A DNA stretch of 16,299 bases from DATKCN01 sp035513175 (GCA_035513175.1 DATKCN010000124.1:1-16299), one strand, 5' to 3'. Shown: positions 5,732 through 13,337, counted from the stretch's first letter. The notes: generated from the sequence alone by a model not told the origin. Program-made: numbers and translations.

Positions 5732-7408
5732 ATGGCCCGACCGCGAATGCGCGCGATTCCGCTGGGTGGAATCGGCGAAGTCGGCAAGAACATGATGATC
5801 GTCGAATACCGTAACGACATGGTCATGATCGATTCCGGCACGAAGTTTCCCGAGGAGGAGATGCGCGGGATCGATTTGATCATTCCGGACATCGGCTACG
5901 TCATCGAGCAGATGCACCGTTTCCGGGCGATTCTGCTGACGCATGGACACGAGGATCACATCGGCTCGCTGCCGTATGTGTTGCCGCAACTGAAGCAGAT
6001 CGCGCCAATTCCCATCTACGGCTCCCCGCTCGCTCTCGCCTTTGCGCGCGGCAAGCTCGCCGAGGCCAACGCCGCCCAGATGGCCGAGTTCATCCCGGTC
6101 GAAGCGGGCAAGGTCTACTCCATCGGCCGGGAGATGGAGGTCGAGTTCATTCCCGTCACGCACTCCATCCCGGGCGCAATGGCGGTGTCGGTCAAGACCC
6201 CGGTCGGTCGGATCATCCACACTGGCGACTTCAAGTTCGATCCCACCCCGCCGCTCGGCCCGCCTGCTGACGAGGATCGCCTGCGGGCGCTTGGCGACGA
6301 CGGGGTGCTGGCGCTGTTCTCCGACACGGTGCGCGTCGAGCGCGGGGGCTGGACGCCCAGCGAGGAGCTGGTGTCGGCGACGCTCGACCGGGTGATCGGC
6401 GCGGCGCCGGGCCGGGTGATCCTGACCTCGTTCGCGTCCAACATCCTGCGGCTGGAGCAGACGATCATGGTCGGCGCGCGGCATGGCCGCAAGGTGGCCG
6501 TCGTGGGGCGCAGCATGGAGCAGTCGGTGCAGGTCGCGCTCGATCTGGGCTACATCCAGCCGCCGCCGGGCGTGCTGCTGCCAGTCGATCAGGTCACCCG
6601 GCTGCCGAAGAATCAGATCCTGATCCTGACGACCGGCTCACAGGGCGAGGCGTCGGCGGCGCTGGCGCGCATGGCCAGCGGCGACCACCCGTCGATCAAG
6701 ATCGCCGAGGGCGACACCGTCATCCTCTCCGCGACCCCCGTGCCGGGCAACGAGGAAACCGTCTCGCAGACGATCGACAATCTGTTCCGGCGCGGGGCGC
6801 AGGTCGTCTACTCAGCGCTGGAGCCGAACATTCACGTGTCCGGGCACGGCGCGCGTGACGAGCTGCGCCACATGATCGACCTGCTGCGGCCGAAGTTCGT
6901 CATCCCCATCCATGGGGAGTACCGGCACCTGCACCTGTACCGGGAGCTGGCCCTGGAAGCGGGCATCAAGTCCGAGAACATCATGATTCCGGAGTCGGGC
7001 GCGCCGATGTCGTTCTCCCCCTTCGACATGCGCAAGGAGCCGATGGTGCAGTACGGCTCGGTGCTGGTGGACGCGATGGGCAACGACCGCTACCGCAACG
7101 TCGTGCTACGCCACCGCGATTCGCTGGCGGACGCGCAGGTCATCATCGCCACCGTCGTGGTGGACCTGGAGCACGGCGTGCTGATCGCCGGTCCCGAGCT
7201 GACCGGCAAGGGCTTCGACGACGAGGACAGCCAGAAGCTGATCTACGGCGCGGAACAGGAGCTGAAGAGCTACCTGGACCGGCAGCTCAGGAAAGGCGGC
7301 ATGACCTATGGCTATCTCGTCAACCGCGTTAAGGACGTCATCGCCCGCTACATCTTCCAGAAGAGCAAGCTGCGGCCGATGATCCTGCCAGTGGTGACGG
7401 AGCTGTAG
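5732..7408 (+). CDS. rnj: ribonuclease J
   Basis: This 558-aa enzyme is an RNase J-type metallo-beta-lactamase/beta-CASP ribonuclease, which combines 5'-3' exonuclease and endonuclease activities in mRNA decay and rRNA maturation. The metal-binding motif HGHEDH is at residues 71-76, H144 lies in THSIPGA, and H163/D166 lie in HTGDFKFD. The beta-CASP signatures include VSGHGARDEL (H372) and PIHGEYRHL (H394, H399). The C-terminal domain (about 450-558) is present, so it is full length. I chose ATG 5732, where GAGGAGG (5714-5720) lies 11 nt upstream and the protein opens with RAIPLGGIGEVGKN. The frame is open back to 5630, but that extension is not family-like. At 197-202 it reads SDTVRV where RNase J usually has SDSTN-A/V; similar changes occur in Chloroflexota sequences I recall. 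Confidence 0.96.
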   Translation: MARPRMRAIPLGGIGEVGKNMMIVEYRNDMVMIDSGTKFPEEEMRGIDLIIPDIGYVIEQMHRFRAILLTHGHEDHIGSLPYVLPQLKQIAPIPIYGSPLALAFARGKLAEANAAQMAEFIPVEAGKVYSIGREMEVEFIPVTHSIPGAMAVSVKTPVGRIIHTGDFKFDPTPPLGPPADEDRLRALGDDGVLALFSDTVRVERGGWTPSEELVSATLDRVIGAAPGRVILTSFASNILRLEQTIMVGARHGRKVAVVGRSMEQSVQVALDLGYIQPPPGVLLPVDQVTRLPKNQILILTTGSQGEASAALARMASGDHPSIKIAEGDTVILSATPVPGNEETVSQTIDNLFRRGAQVVYSALEPNIHVSGHGARDELRHMIDLLRPKFVIPIHGEYRHLHLYRELALEAGIKSENIMIPESGAPMSFSPFDMRKEPMVQYGSVLVDAMGNDRYRNVVLRHRDSLADAQVIIATVVVDLEHGVLIAGPELTGKGFDDEDSQKLIYGAEQELKSYLDRQLRKGGMTYGYLVNRVKDVIARYIFQKSKLRPMILPVVTEL

Positions 7409-7451
7409 GCGGGGGCTGAGGGATGCGGGCCGCGGGCCGAGGAATGCGGGG

Positions 7452-7555
7452 GTCGGGACGCGTAGGGGAGGCCCGGCGCGGGCGCCGGGTCCGTTGCGCA
7501 GTCTACGCCCTGGGTCACCGGCGCCGGGAGCCGCAGGTGTAACCCGCGTCCCGAC
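7452..7555. terminator. large branched inverted repeat between convergent genes
   Basis: GTCGGGACGCG (7452-7462) is an exact reverse complement of CGCGTCCCGAC (7545-7555). Nested inside are CCCGGCG (7472-7478) with CGCCGGG (7483-7489), and CGTAG (7461-7465) with CTACG (7503-7507). The outer arms end one base before the stop of the AAA+ gene and lie 44 bp after the stop of ribonuclease J. A bidirectional transcription-end structure is the simplest reading. There is no T-run. Confidence 0.5.
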
Positions 7556-9607
7556 TCACACGTTGCGCACCAGCCCGAGGAATTCGTCCGCATCGACGTG
7601 CAGGCTGAGCTGGTGCTGCGGGGGCAGGGCGGAGCGCTCGTAGCGCGTCTTGCCCGAGAGCGCGCTCATGTCGACGATCGACTCCATCGAGCGGGCGCCG
7701 TGGACGTAGGTCGTCACGTCGATGAAGGCGCGCAGCACGCCGGGATCGATGTCGAGCCGGCCGCCGTGAAACAGGCCCCGTGCCTTCTGCAGCAGCAGCG
7801 CCCGCAGTAGCAGCGCCCGTCGCATCAGGAAAGTCTCGTCATCGCCGCTGGCCGGGTTGGGCCCCAGAATATCGACGTAGCCGCGCAAACGGCTGAGGAA
7901 GTCGGTCGCCTTGGCGCTCGGAACCTCGACGGCGCGCGCCTTGAAGCTCGCCATCGTGGGGTGGGCGCCACCGGCGAAGATGAAGATGGCTGGGCCAATC
8001 GGACGCGCGTTCCCATGCTCCAGAAACAGCCCGTCCTGCATCGGCGCGAGAAACTGCGCCAGCCAGCCCAGCTCCCGGCCACCAAGCGGGGTGTCGAACT
8101 CGTCCCAGAAGACGAGCGGCAGCGTCTCGCCGACCGTGCAGTCGCGCACGCGCTGGAGCGCCGCCGGAAGGTCCGCGGGCGAGGAGAACTGCGACAGGTT
8201 GAATTCCAGAATGGCGACCTGCCCGGGGCCGGTCATCGACTCGCGCGCCATGTGCTTGATGGCGAACGACTTGCCGGAACCGGGCGGGCCGAAGACGGCG
8301 AGGCTGAGCGGGCGGCCGCGCCGTCCCTGCGCCAGATACTCGTTGATGATGTTGCGCACCGAGCGCATGCTCTCAATCTCGGTGCGGTCGAGCGAGGCCC
8401 AGCCGCCGACACGTTCGACCGGCATGTCCCGGCATGCGTCGAGGTCCCCCTCGACGACGATGCGGCCCGCCAGCTCCCGGTAGTCCTCGGTCGAGGCGTT
8501 GGCATAGATGCGCCAACCCGCGTCGTCCGGGACGGGGATCGGGCGAAAGGGTTTGGGATGCTCCTCTCCTCTGAGGATTGGGGCTAGCATCGCGGTCGGA
8601 AACTGAAAGCCGCGCGGCTCGTCGCTGGGTCCCGCCACCACACGCCGGGTGTGCAGCGCCCGGCCGGCCATTAGGCCGTTGACCGTCGCGGCGGCCCAGT
8701 CGGTGAGGTGGCGATTGGCGGCGGCCTCGACGGCCAGCGCCGACGTCAGGCACGTGCCGAGCCCGGTGGGGGTTCCGGGACGCGGTCGCTCCCAATCCCC
8801 TTCCTGATGCGTCGGGTCGAACACGAGCGTGGACGGACCGTCGCGCTCGACGATGATCGCTCCGCTGAGCCCGAGCGAGACGATGACGCGCGCGGCGCCG
8901 CTCAGGTCCGCGCGTTCGCGCACGGCAGCGACGAGATCGCTGGCGGTGCGCTCCCACGACAGCGCCTGACCCAGAGGCGCGTACTCCTTGCGCAGGTCGT
9001 TCGCCGAACAGTAGACCGTCAGCCGGTCCGCGTGATGACGCAGGAGCTCATCCCAGAGCCGCCCACCCGCCAGCGGATTCGAGCGCTTCAGGATGATGTG
9101 CAGCGGCTGCCGCGCGGCGTCCGTGAGGCAGGCGGGCCAGGCGTCGACGCATTCCCGAAAGCCGAGATTCGCATCCTCGATGACGAGGCAGTCAGGGGCG
9201 TCGCCAGTCGCATCCTGCGCGACGAGCGTCACGGGGGCCGGCGAGCGCTGCACGCCGAGGAGCTGGTGCATGCGCCAGACGAGCTCGGCGCTGCCGGCCC
9301 CCGCCGGATATGGCTGCCAGACCGAATACGCGCGCGTGAGACCATCATACGACGGGTCCGAGAGCGCCCGCGGCGGGACCTCGATGCCCCGCACCTCGGC
9401 GTCGGCGACGGTGGCGATCAGCGCCGAGAGCAGCGACGCGCCACCAGGCTGAGCGACGATCTGCACGGCGGCGCGCGACTCCCACTGGTAGCTGACCTGG
9501 AGCATCGAGGCAGCGGCGCCCGGCACGATGAGCATCCAGTCGGCGGTCGAGTCGCCGGTAATCTGGATCGAGGGTCTTCGCTGGCGGGGCGGCGCGACGC
9601 TGCTCAT
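7556..9607 (-). CDS. degenerate PfkB/ribokinase-like domain fused to an AAA+ ATPase
   Basis: The product is 683 aa. Residues 14-300 resemble a PfkB/ribokinase fold: QITGDSTADW at 15-24, PGGASLLSAL at 54-63, and VIVSLGLSGAIIV at 241-253. Where active kinases carry GAGD with a catalytic Asp, this one has GLGT (282-285), so kinase activity is doubtful. Residues about 400-620 are an AAA+ module. Walker A GPPGSGKS is at 440-447, Walker B LVFWDEFD has D502/E503, a sensor-1-like FIFAGG is near 542-547, and DFLSRLRG (569-576) carries candidate arginine fingers. The C-terminus (HGARSMESI, then LSLHVDADEFLGLV) matches my memory of a family sometimes carrying a RyR domain; none is present here. The start ATG 9607 is preceded by GAGAGG at a long 13-nt spacing. 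The gene is divergent from the SLOG gene, which may be its partner. Confidence 0.82.
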   Translation of the reverse strand: MSSVAPPRQRRPSIQITGDSTADWMLIVPGAAASMLQVSYQWESRAAVQIVAQPGGASLLSALIATVADAEVRGIEVPPRALSDPSYDGLTRAYSVWQPYPAGAGSAELVWRMHQLLGVQRSPAPVTLVAQDATGDAPDCLVIEDANLGFRECVDAWPACLTDAARQPLHIILKRSNPLAGGRLWDELLRHHADRLTVYCSANDLRKEYAPLGQALSWERTASDLVAAVRERADLSGAARVIVSLGLSGAIIVERDGPSTLVFDPTHQEGDWERPRPGTPTGLGTCLTSALAVEAAANRHLTDWAAATVNGLMAGRALHTRRVVAGPSDEPRGFQFPTAMLAPILRGEEHPKPFRPIPVPDDAGWRIYANASTEDYRELAGRIVVEGDLDACRDMPVERVGGWASLDRTEIESMRSVRNIINEYLAQGRRGRPLSLAVFGPPGSGKSFAIKHMARESMTGPGQVAILEFNLSQFSSPADLPAALQRVRDCTVGETLPLVFWDEFDTPLGGRELGWLAQFLAPMQDGLFLEHGNARPIGPAIFIFAGGAHPTMASFKARAVEVPSAKATDFLSRLRGYVDILGPNPASGDDETFLMRRALLLRALLLQKARGLFHGGRLDIDPGVLRAFIDVTTYVHGARSMESIVDMSALSGKTRYERSALPPQHQLSLHVDADEFLGLVRNV

Positions 9608-9650
9608 GCGGATCTATTCGCCTCTCTGTCGCTAGCATGGCGGATGCCTC

Positions 9651-9679
9651 TAGAATACCCTATTGCTGGTCGCGGTGAA
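9651..9679. promoter_or_regulatory. candidate overlapping divergent promoters
   Basis: On the minus strand, TTCACC (9674-9679) and TATTCT (9652-9657) are 16 bp apart, a fair sigma-70-like pair that would start RNA about 40 nt before the AAA+ gene. On the plus strand the same bases read TAGAAT (9651-9656), one mismatch from TATAAT, facing the SLOG gene, but its -35 is poor. Sharing the -10 bases would make the two transcripts mutually exclusive at any instant. Confidence 0.35.
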
Positions 9680-9753
9680 GCCGCGTTGCGGGGCGGGACG
9701 CGCGTCCCCGTGAGTATCGACGTGGGTGGTCTCCAGCCGCACTGGGAGCATTG

Positions 9754-10410
9754 ATGACACGCCAGCCACCACTGGACGAACCAGCTCGCGATCGGGAACG
9801 CGGCACGCGCGCCGTCGTGGGAGTGACCGGGCACCGGCTGGCCGGGCTGGCCGGGGCCGACCATTCGATGCTGACCGAACGCATCCAGCGCGCGCTGGCC
9901 GTCACTCAGCGGCTGGCAGGCGCCGGGCGGCTGACGATTGTGTCGCCGCTGGCGGAAGGCGCGGATCGCATCGTGGCGCGCGCCGCGCTCGATGGCCGCC
10001 ACGAACTGCTCTGCGTGCTGCCGTTCCCCCGAGGCGTCTATGCCCAGGACTTCCCGACGGCGCCGTCTCGCGCCGAATACAACGCGCTGGTGAGTCTGGC
10101 GTCGCAGGTAATCGAGCTGCACGGCTCCAACGCGACGCCCGAAGCGCGCGACGCCGCCTACGCCGCCGTCGGGGACTGGATCATCGCCCACTCCGACGCG
10201 CTGATCGCGATCTGGGATGGAGGCGAGGCGCGCGGCAGCGGCGGAACGGGCGACGTTGTGCGCGACGCGCTGGCGGCGGGCGTGCCGGTCGTCTGGGTCC
10301 ATTCGCGACCGCCACACGCGATCAAGGCGCTCACGGTGACTGACGGCTCGGTGACCGAGCACGAAGGCTCCGGCCTGGAGGCGATGCTCGTGGAGCGCAC
10401 GACGACGTGA
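9754..10410 (+). CDS. SLOG/Rossmann-fold nucleotide-binding protein
   Basis: The product is 218 aa and soluble. The first strand and glycine loop, VVGVTGHR, are at 21-28, followed by a helix to about 55. PLAEGADRIVA at 65-75 is the second conserved block (compare GADR/GAD in DprA- and YpsA-like SLOG proteins). VLPFPRGVYAQDF at 88-100 and the IAIWDGGEARGSGGTGDVV block at 151-169 complete the expected ligand site. This matches the SLOG superfamily, predicted to bind or process nucleotide derivatives, with a place in several conflict and signalling systems. I chose ATG 9754 because GGGAG (9744-9748) lies 5 nt upstream; TTG 9751 is too close. It is divergent from the pseudokinase-AAA+ gene (146 bp apart). 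No membrane span or effector nuclease motif is visible. The superfamily call is sound; the ligand is unknown. Confidence 0.82.
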   Translation: MTRQPPLDEPARDRERGTRAVVGVTGHRLAGLAGADHSMLTERIQRALAVTQRLAGAGRLTIVSPLAEGADRIVARAALDGRHELLCVLPFPRGVYAQDFPTAPSRAEYNALVSLASQVIELHGSNATPEARDAAYAAVGDWIIAHSDALIAIWDGGEARGSGGTGDVVRDALAAGVPVVWVHSRPPHAIKALTVTDGSVTEHEGSGLEAMLVERTTT

Positions 10411-10683
10411 CTCACCGCACACGACCGGTCGCGGCCAGCGATCTCTGCCAACCGCCGGGCCCGATCGCCTGCCGTCACTTGCCCGGCGAATGAGCGATTC
10501 AATGCGACGACCGCGACGGCGGTGTAGCGCCTGGAAGACCGACCGGAGCTGGAACGGGCACGGACACTCGCAACGACGGTCGCCTAGCCACGTCTCCCAA
10601 CACCCGTGCGCTACACTTTGCCGAGCCCGCGCCAGGCAGGCGCGGGCGAGCCTTGTCTGACGCGGACCCGAAGGCACGAGCCG
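10411..10683 (+). promoter_or_regulatory. gene-free leader region with a strong hairpin
   Basis: No gene is visible between the SLOG stop and the J-domain start. GCCCGCGCC (10625-10633) pairs perfectly with GGCGCGGGC (10639-10647) around AGGCA. TACACT (10612-10617), a possible -10, lies just upstream but has no good -35. With no T-run after it, the hairpin is more likely part of the J-domain mRNA leader than the terminator of the SLOG gene, but either is possible. Confidence 0.45.
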
Positions 10684-11190
10684 TTGGCGGCCTCACGCAC
10701 CCGCATCGACACCAGCGTCAACTACTATCAGGTGCTCGACGTCGCCTCCGGCGCGACGGCGGAGGACATTACGCGCGCCTACCGCACATTGATGCGCGTG
10801 ACGCACCCGGACAACTTCCAGGAGCCGCTGGCGCGCGCGAAGGCTGAGGAGCGCGCGAAACTGATCAACGCCGCCTACGCCGTGCTCTCCCGCCCGGACG
10901 CCCGCAGGGTGTACGACGAACGGTTCCGGGCCACGGCCGTCTCCGACGCGCTGATGCAGCGCTACACCGGCAACGCCCCCGGCCGCGGCGATCCGCTGGG
11001 CGCGCGTCCACGCCCGACATCCCGGAGCACGGCGCGGACGCAGCGCCGGGCATACCGTTCCGCCGTCCGTCAATTGATGCTGATGACCGCGACGTTCGCG
11101 GTCGTGATCATGCTGCTGATCTTCGCGTTCGGGCTGGCAGGCGCCGCGTGGGATGTCGTTTGGGATGGGCTGTTCGCGGTCAACTGGTAG
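10684..11190 (+). CDS. J-domain protein with C-terminal membrane helix
   Basis: The product is 168 aa. Residues 12-77 are a J domain (NYYQVLDVASGATAEDITRA, then the HPD motif at 41-43 in THPDNF, then LINAAYAVLSRPDARRVYDE). HPD is the element that stimulates Hsp70/DnaK ATPase. The usual Gly/Phe and zinc-finger regions of DnaJ are absent. Instead there is a basic, Arg/Pro/Thr-rich linker and a membrane helix at 131-153 (LMLMTATFAVVIMLLIFAFG), with a short Trp-rich end. It probably recruits DnaK to the membrane. The start is uncertain: TTG 10684 has AAGG 9 nt upstream and begins close to the domain. The frame is open from GTG 10606, but that would translate the leader hairpin. No ATG is available near the domain. 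Confidence 0.82.
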   Translation: MAASRTRIDTSVNYYQVLDVASGATAEDITRAYRTLMRVTHPDNFQEPLARAKAEERAKLINAAYAVLSRPDARRVYDERFRATAVSDALMQRYTGNAPGRGDPLGARPRPTSRSTARTQRRAYRSAVRQLMLMTATFAVVIMLLIFAFGLAGAAWDVVWDGLFAVNW

Positions 11191-11272
11191 CGGCGCCATC
11201 CCACGTCCCGCGGCCCGCCATTGTTGCTATCATCAGCCGGCGGCACAGCGACAGGCTCGCGAACGGCGGCTG

Positions 11273-12568
11273 ATGGGGAAGGCAGGCCAGGTGCGGCAGC
11301 ATGTCGATCGCGCGCTGGACGGATCGGACAGCACGGTCGACGGGGCAGCGTCCCTGCCGGCGCGCGCGGACGTGGTCGTCATCGGTGGTGGAGTGGCCGG
11401 GTGCGCGGTCGCGTACCAGCTCAGCAAGCGTGGCAGGCAGGTGGCGCTGCTTGAGATGCGCGGCATCTGCTCCGGGGCGTCAGGCCGCAACGCGGGCGTG
11501 ACCGGCAGCGGTTCGGCCATGCACACGCGCGTCGGGCAGGCGGTTTACCGGCTCTCCAGCGAGAACCTGCGCCTCATACGCGACGAGCTGCCCGCCGAGC
11601 TTGGCGAGGACTTCTCGCTGCGCCTCACCGGCAGCGTCGACATCGCGACCACCGAGGAGCAGTGGCAGCACCTCGACGCCACCGTGCGTGGCTTGCAGGC
11701 CAACGGTGTCGCCGCCGAGCTGCTCGACCGTTACGAGCTGCGCGAGCTGATGCCGGTGGCGGACTCGGTGCTGGGAGCCCGCCTCAGCCGCAACAGCGGG
11801 CACCTGTGGCCGTTCAGCCTGGTGCATGCGCTGGCCAACGGCGCCCGGCGGCTGGGCGCCGGCATCTTCCCGTGGACCCCGGCCGTCGAGGTGTTGCACG
11901 GCAATGGCGTCGTCACCGGCGTGCGCACGGCGCGCGGGACGATCGAGACGGACACCGTCGTGCTGGCGACGAACGCCTGGACGCCGACGCTGTTGCCCGA
12001 CCTGCCGCGTGGCTCCGTGGTTCCCGCGCGCGGGCAGATTCTGGTGACGCAGCCGGTCGGGCCGGTGCTGCCGATGCCGTTTGGCACGAACTTCGACAAG
12101 GAGTACGGGCGCCAGACGGCGACCGGTCAGCTGCTGTGCGGCGGCTTCCGGCGGCTCGACGAGGACGAGGGTCTGGGCCACTATGAGGAAAAGGTCACGC
12201 TGCCGGTGCTGTCCGGCATCGCCGGTTGCCTGGCGGGCATCTTCCCCAAGGTCGGCAACGTGCGGGTCGTGCGGGCGTGGGCGGGGATCATGGGCTTTAC
12301 CGCCGACGGTCTGCCGCTGATCGGCGCGCACGGCTCTGCGCGCGGCATGTTCGTCACGGCCGGCTACAACGGCGGCGGGTTCGGGTGGACCTGCGCGGCC
12401 GGCAAGGCGATCGCTCAGTTAATCGTTGACGGCCGGTGCGAATACGACCTGGATCCGTTCGATCCGGACCGTTTCAGCCACGGCGGAATCGCCTGGGAGA
12501 ACCCCTACACGGTTGGTGAACGAAACAATCCGAAGCCGGCCGGCGCCCGGGCCGCAACGCCAGGGTGA
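11273..12568 (+). CDS. FAD-dependent oxidoreductase, DAO family (amino-acid/sarcosine oxidase-like)
   Basis: The product is 431 aa. A Rossmann FAD site VVVIGGGVAGCAVAYQL at 34-50 has the GxGxxG glycines G38, G40 and G43, followed by E61, which would bind the ribose. SGASGRNAG (67-75) is the second FAD-contact block common in glycine oxidase, sarcosine oxidase beta and related amine oxidases. The C-terminal block RAWAGIMGFTADGLPLIG from 334, then GYNGGGFGWTCAAGKAIAQ, is the usual DAO ending. Such enzymes oxidise the C-N bond of amino acids or amines; the substrate cannot be read from sequence. I chose ATG 11273, but its ribosome-binding site is weak. The frame continues upstream over the J-domain stop. 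TATCAT (11228-11233) is a possible -10. The next gene is an Lrp/AsnC regulator, which fits amino-acid catabolism. Confidence 0.9.
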   Translation: MGKAGQVRQHVDRALDGSDSTVDGAASLPARADVVVIGGGVAGCAVAYQLSKRGRQVALLEMRGICSGASGRNAGVTGSGSAMHTRVGQAVYRLSSENLRLIRDELPAELGEDFSLRLTGSVDIATTEEQWQHLDATVRGLQANGVAAELLDRYELRELMPVADSVLGARLSRNSGHLWPFSLVHALANGARRLGAGIFPWTPAVEVLHGNGVVTGVRTARGTIETDTVVLATNAWTPTLLPDLPRGSVVPARGQILVTQPVGPVLPMPFGTNFDKEYGRQTATGQLLCGGFRRLDEDEGLGHYEEKVTLPVLSGIAGCLAGIFPKVGNVRVVRAWAGIMGFTADGLPLIGAHGSARGMFVTAGYNGGGFGWTCAAGKAIAQLIVDGRCEYDLDPFDPDRFSHGGIAWENPYTVGERNNPKPAGARAATPG

Positions 12569-12637
12569 CCCGAGGTGGCGCGCGCATGGATAATGACTGT
12601 GTTGCCGGTCCTGAACGGCGACGCACGCGCCAGGGTG
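12558..12637 (+). repeat. direct repeat CGCCAGGGTG flanking the putative lrp-type promoter
   Basis: CGCCAGGGTG occurs at 12558-12567 and 12628-12637, exactly 70 bp apart. The left copy overlaps the end of the oxidoreductase gene. The pair brackets the candidate promoter at 12565-12594, a plausible arrangement for autoregulation by the Lrp/AsnC-type product. Confidence 0.35.
12565..12594 (+). promoter_or_regulatory. candidate sigma-70-type promoter for the Lrp-type gene
   Basis: GTGACC (12565-12570) and GATAAT (12589-12594) are separated by 18 bp; the -10 differs from TATAAT at one base. It overlaps the stop codon of the oxidoreductase gene and would give a leader of about 60 nt. Confidence 0.4.
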
Positions 12638-12663
12638 GCGCGGCTGCCTCGCATTGAAGATGA

Positions 12664-13335
12664 ATGTTGAGTGAGATGAGTGATGAGCAGCCGTCCCGCA
12701 CGGGGACACGCCGCGGAGGGGACGACAGCCGTGAGCCAGGCCGGAGCGGCCGGCGACGCGGCGCCAACAGCAAGCCCGGCGAGACCGCCCAGCACCGGCC
12801 ACGCCCAATGATCCAACCGGACGACCTCGACCGCCAGATTATCGAGCTGTTGCGCGAGGAGGGGCGACGCTCGAACCGCGAGGTGGCGCGGCGCCTGGAC
12901 GTGCCAGAGGCGACGGTGCGCTACCGGGTGCGCAGGCTCACCGACAGCGGCATCCTGAAGATCGCGGCCTCGGTCGACCCCGAGCATCTGGGCTACGCGC
13001 TGACGGCGGTGATATCGGTGCAGGTGACGCCCCGGCTGTTCGTGGCAGTCGCGGACGAGATCGCCGCCATGGCGGAAGTCATGTGGCTGGCGATCACCGC
13101 CGGAGCGGGCGACATCATCTTCACCGCCTCGTTCCACAACCAGGAGGAGATGTTCGCATTCGTCGCCGATCGGCTGGCGCACGTCGACGGCATCGACCGC
13201 ATCGAGACCTCCGTCTGCATGCGGGTCGTGAAGAAGAGCCACCAGTGGTCCACGGATCTGACCTCGGCCATTGTGGCCGGCGCCGGTGAACGCGGCCGCG
13301 CCGCGGCGTCATCTCGGACGCTGGCGGGCGACTAG
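12664..13335 (+). CDS. Lrp/AsnC-family transcriptional regulator with N-terminal extension
   Basis: The product is 223 aa. The winged helix-turn-helix is at residues 53-100 (LDRQIIELLREEGRRSNREV, then PEATVRYRVRRLTDSGI), and the ligand-binding RAM domain is at about 113-195. Lrp/AsnC proteins bind DNA as dimers or octamers and sense amino acids. Residues 1-48 are an Arg/Gly/Pro-rich, probably disordered extension absent from typical members (about 150-165 aa). The true start could be ATG 12676 or even ATG 12808, directly before the domain. None has a strong ribosome-binding site, and 12664 is the longest choice. Its position between an amine/amino-acid oxidoreductase and a sugar kinase suggests local control. 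The stop is 2 bp before the kinase ATG, so the two are translated from one mRNA. Confidence 0.88.
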   Translation: MLSEMSDEQPSRTGTRRGGDDSREPGRSGRRRGANSKPGETAQHRPRPMIQPDDLDRQIIELLREEGRRSNREVARRLDVPEATVRYRVRRLTDSGILKIAASVDPEHLGYALTAVISVQVTPRLFVAVADEIAAMAEVMWLAITAGAGDIIFTASFHNQEEMFAFVADRLAHVDGIDRIETSVCMRVVKKSHQWSTDLTSAIVAGAGERGRAAASSRTLAGD

Positions 13336-13337
13336 CC

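Noticed and set aside
5498..6484. 328-codon minus-strand frame over the ribonuclease J gene
   Set aside because: Antisense shadow rich in Arg, His and Asp; ribonuclease J is certain on the plus strand.
8708..9754. 348-codon plus-strand frame opposite the pseudokinase domain
   Set aside because: Arg/Ala-rich shadow without motifs; the minus-strand frame keeps fold signatures throughout.
9604..10677. 357-codon minus-strand frame opposite the SLOG gene
   Set aside because: Shadow rich in Arg and Gln; the SLOG motifs are on the plus strand with a good ribosome-binding site.
10606..10683. Earlier GTG start for the J-domain gene
   Set aside because: It would translate the leader hairpin and adds residues unlike any J-domain start; TTG 10684 has AAGG at a good distance. 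This remains uncertain.
11480..12331. 283-codon minus-strand frame opposite the oxidoreductase gene
   Set aside because: Antisense shadow of an enzyme with GxGxxG and a complete DAO C-terminus.
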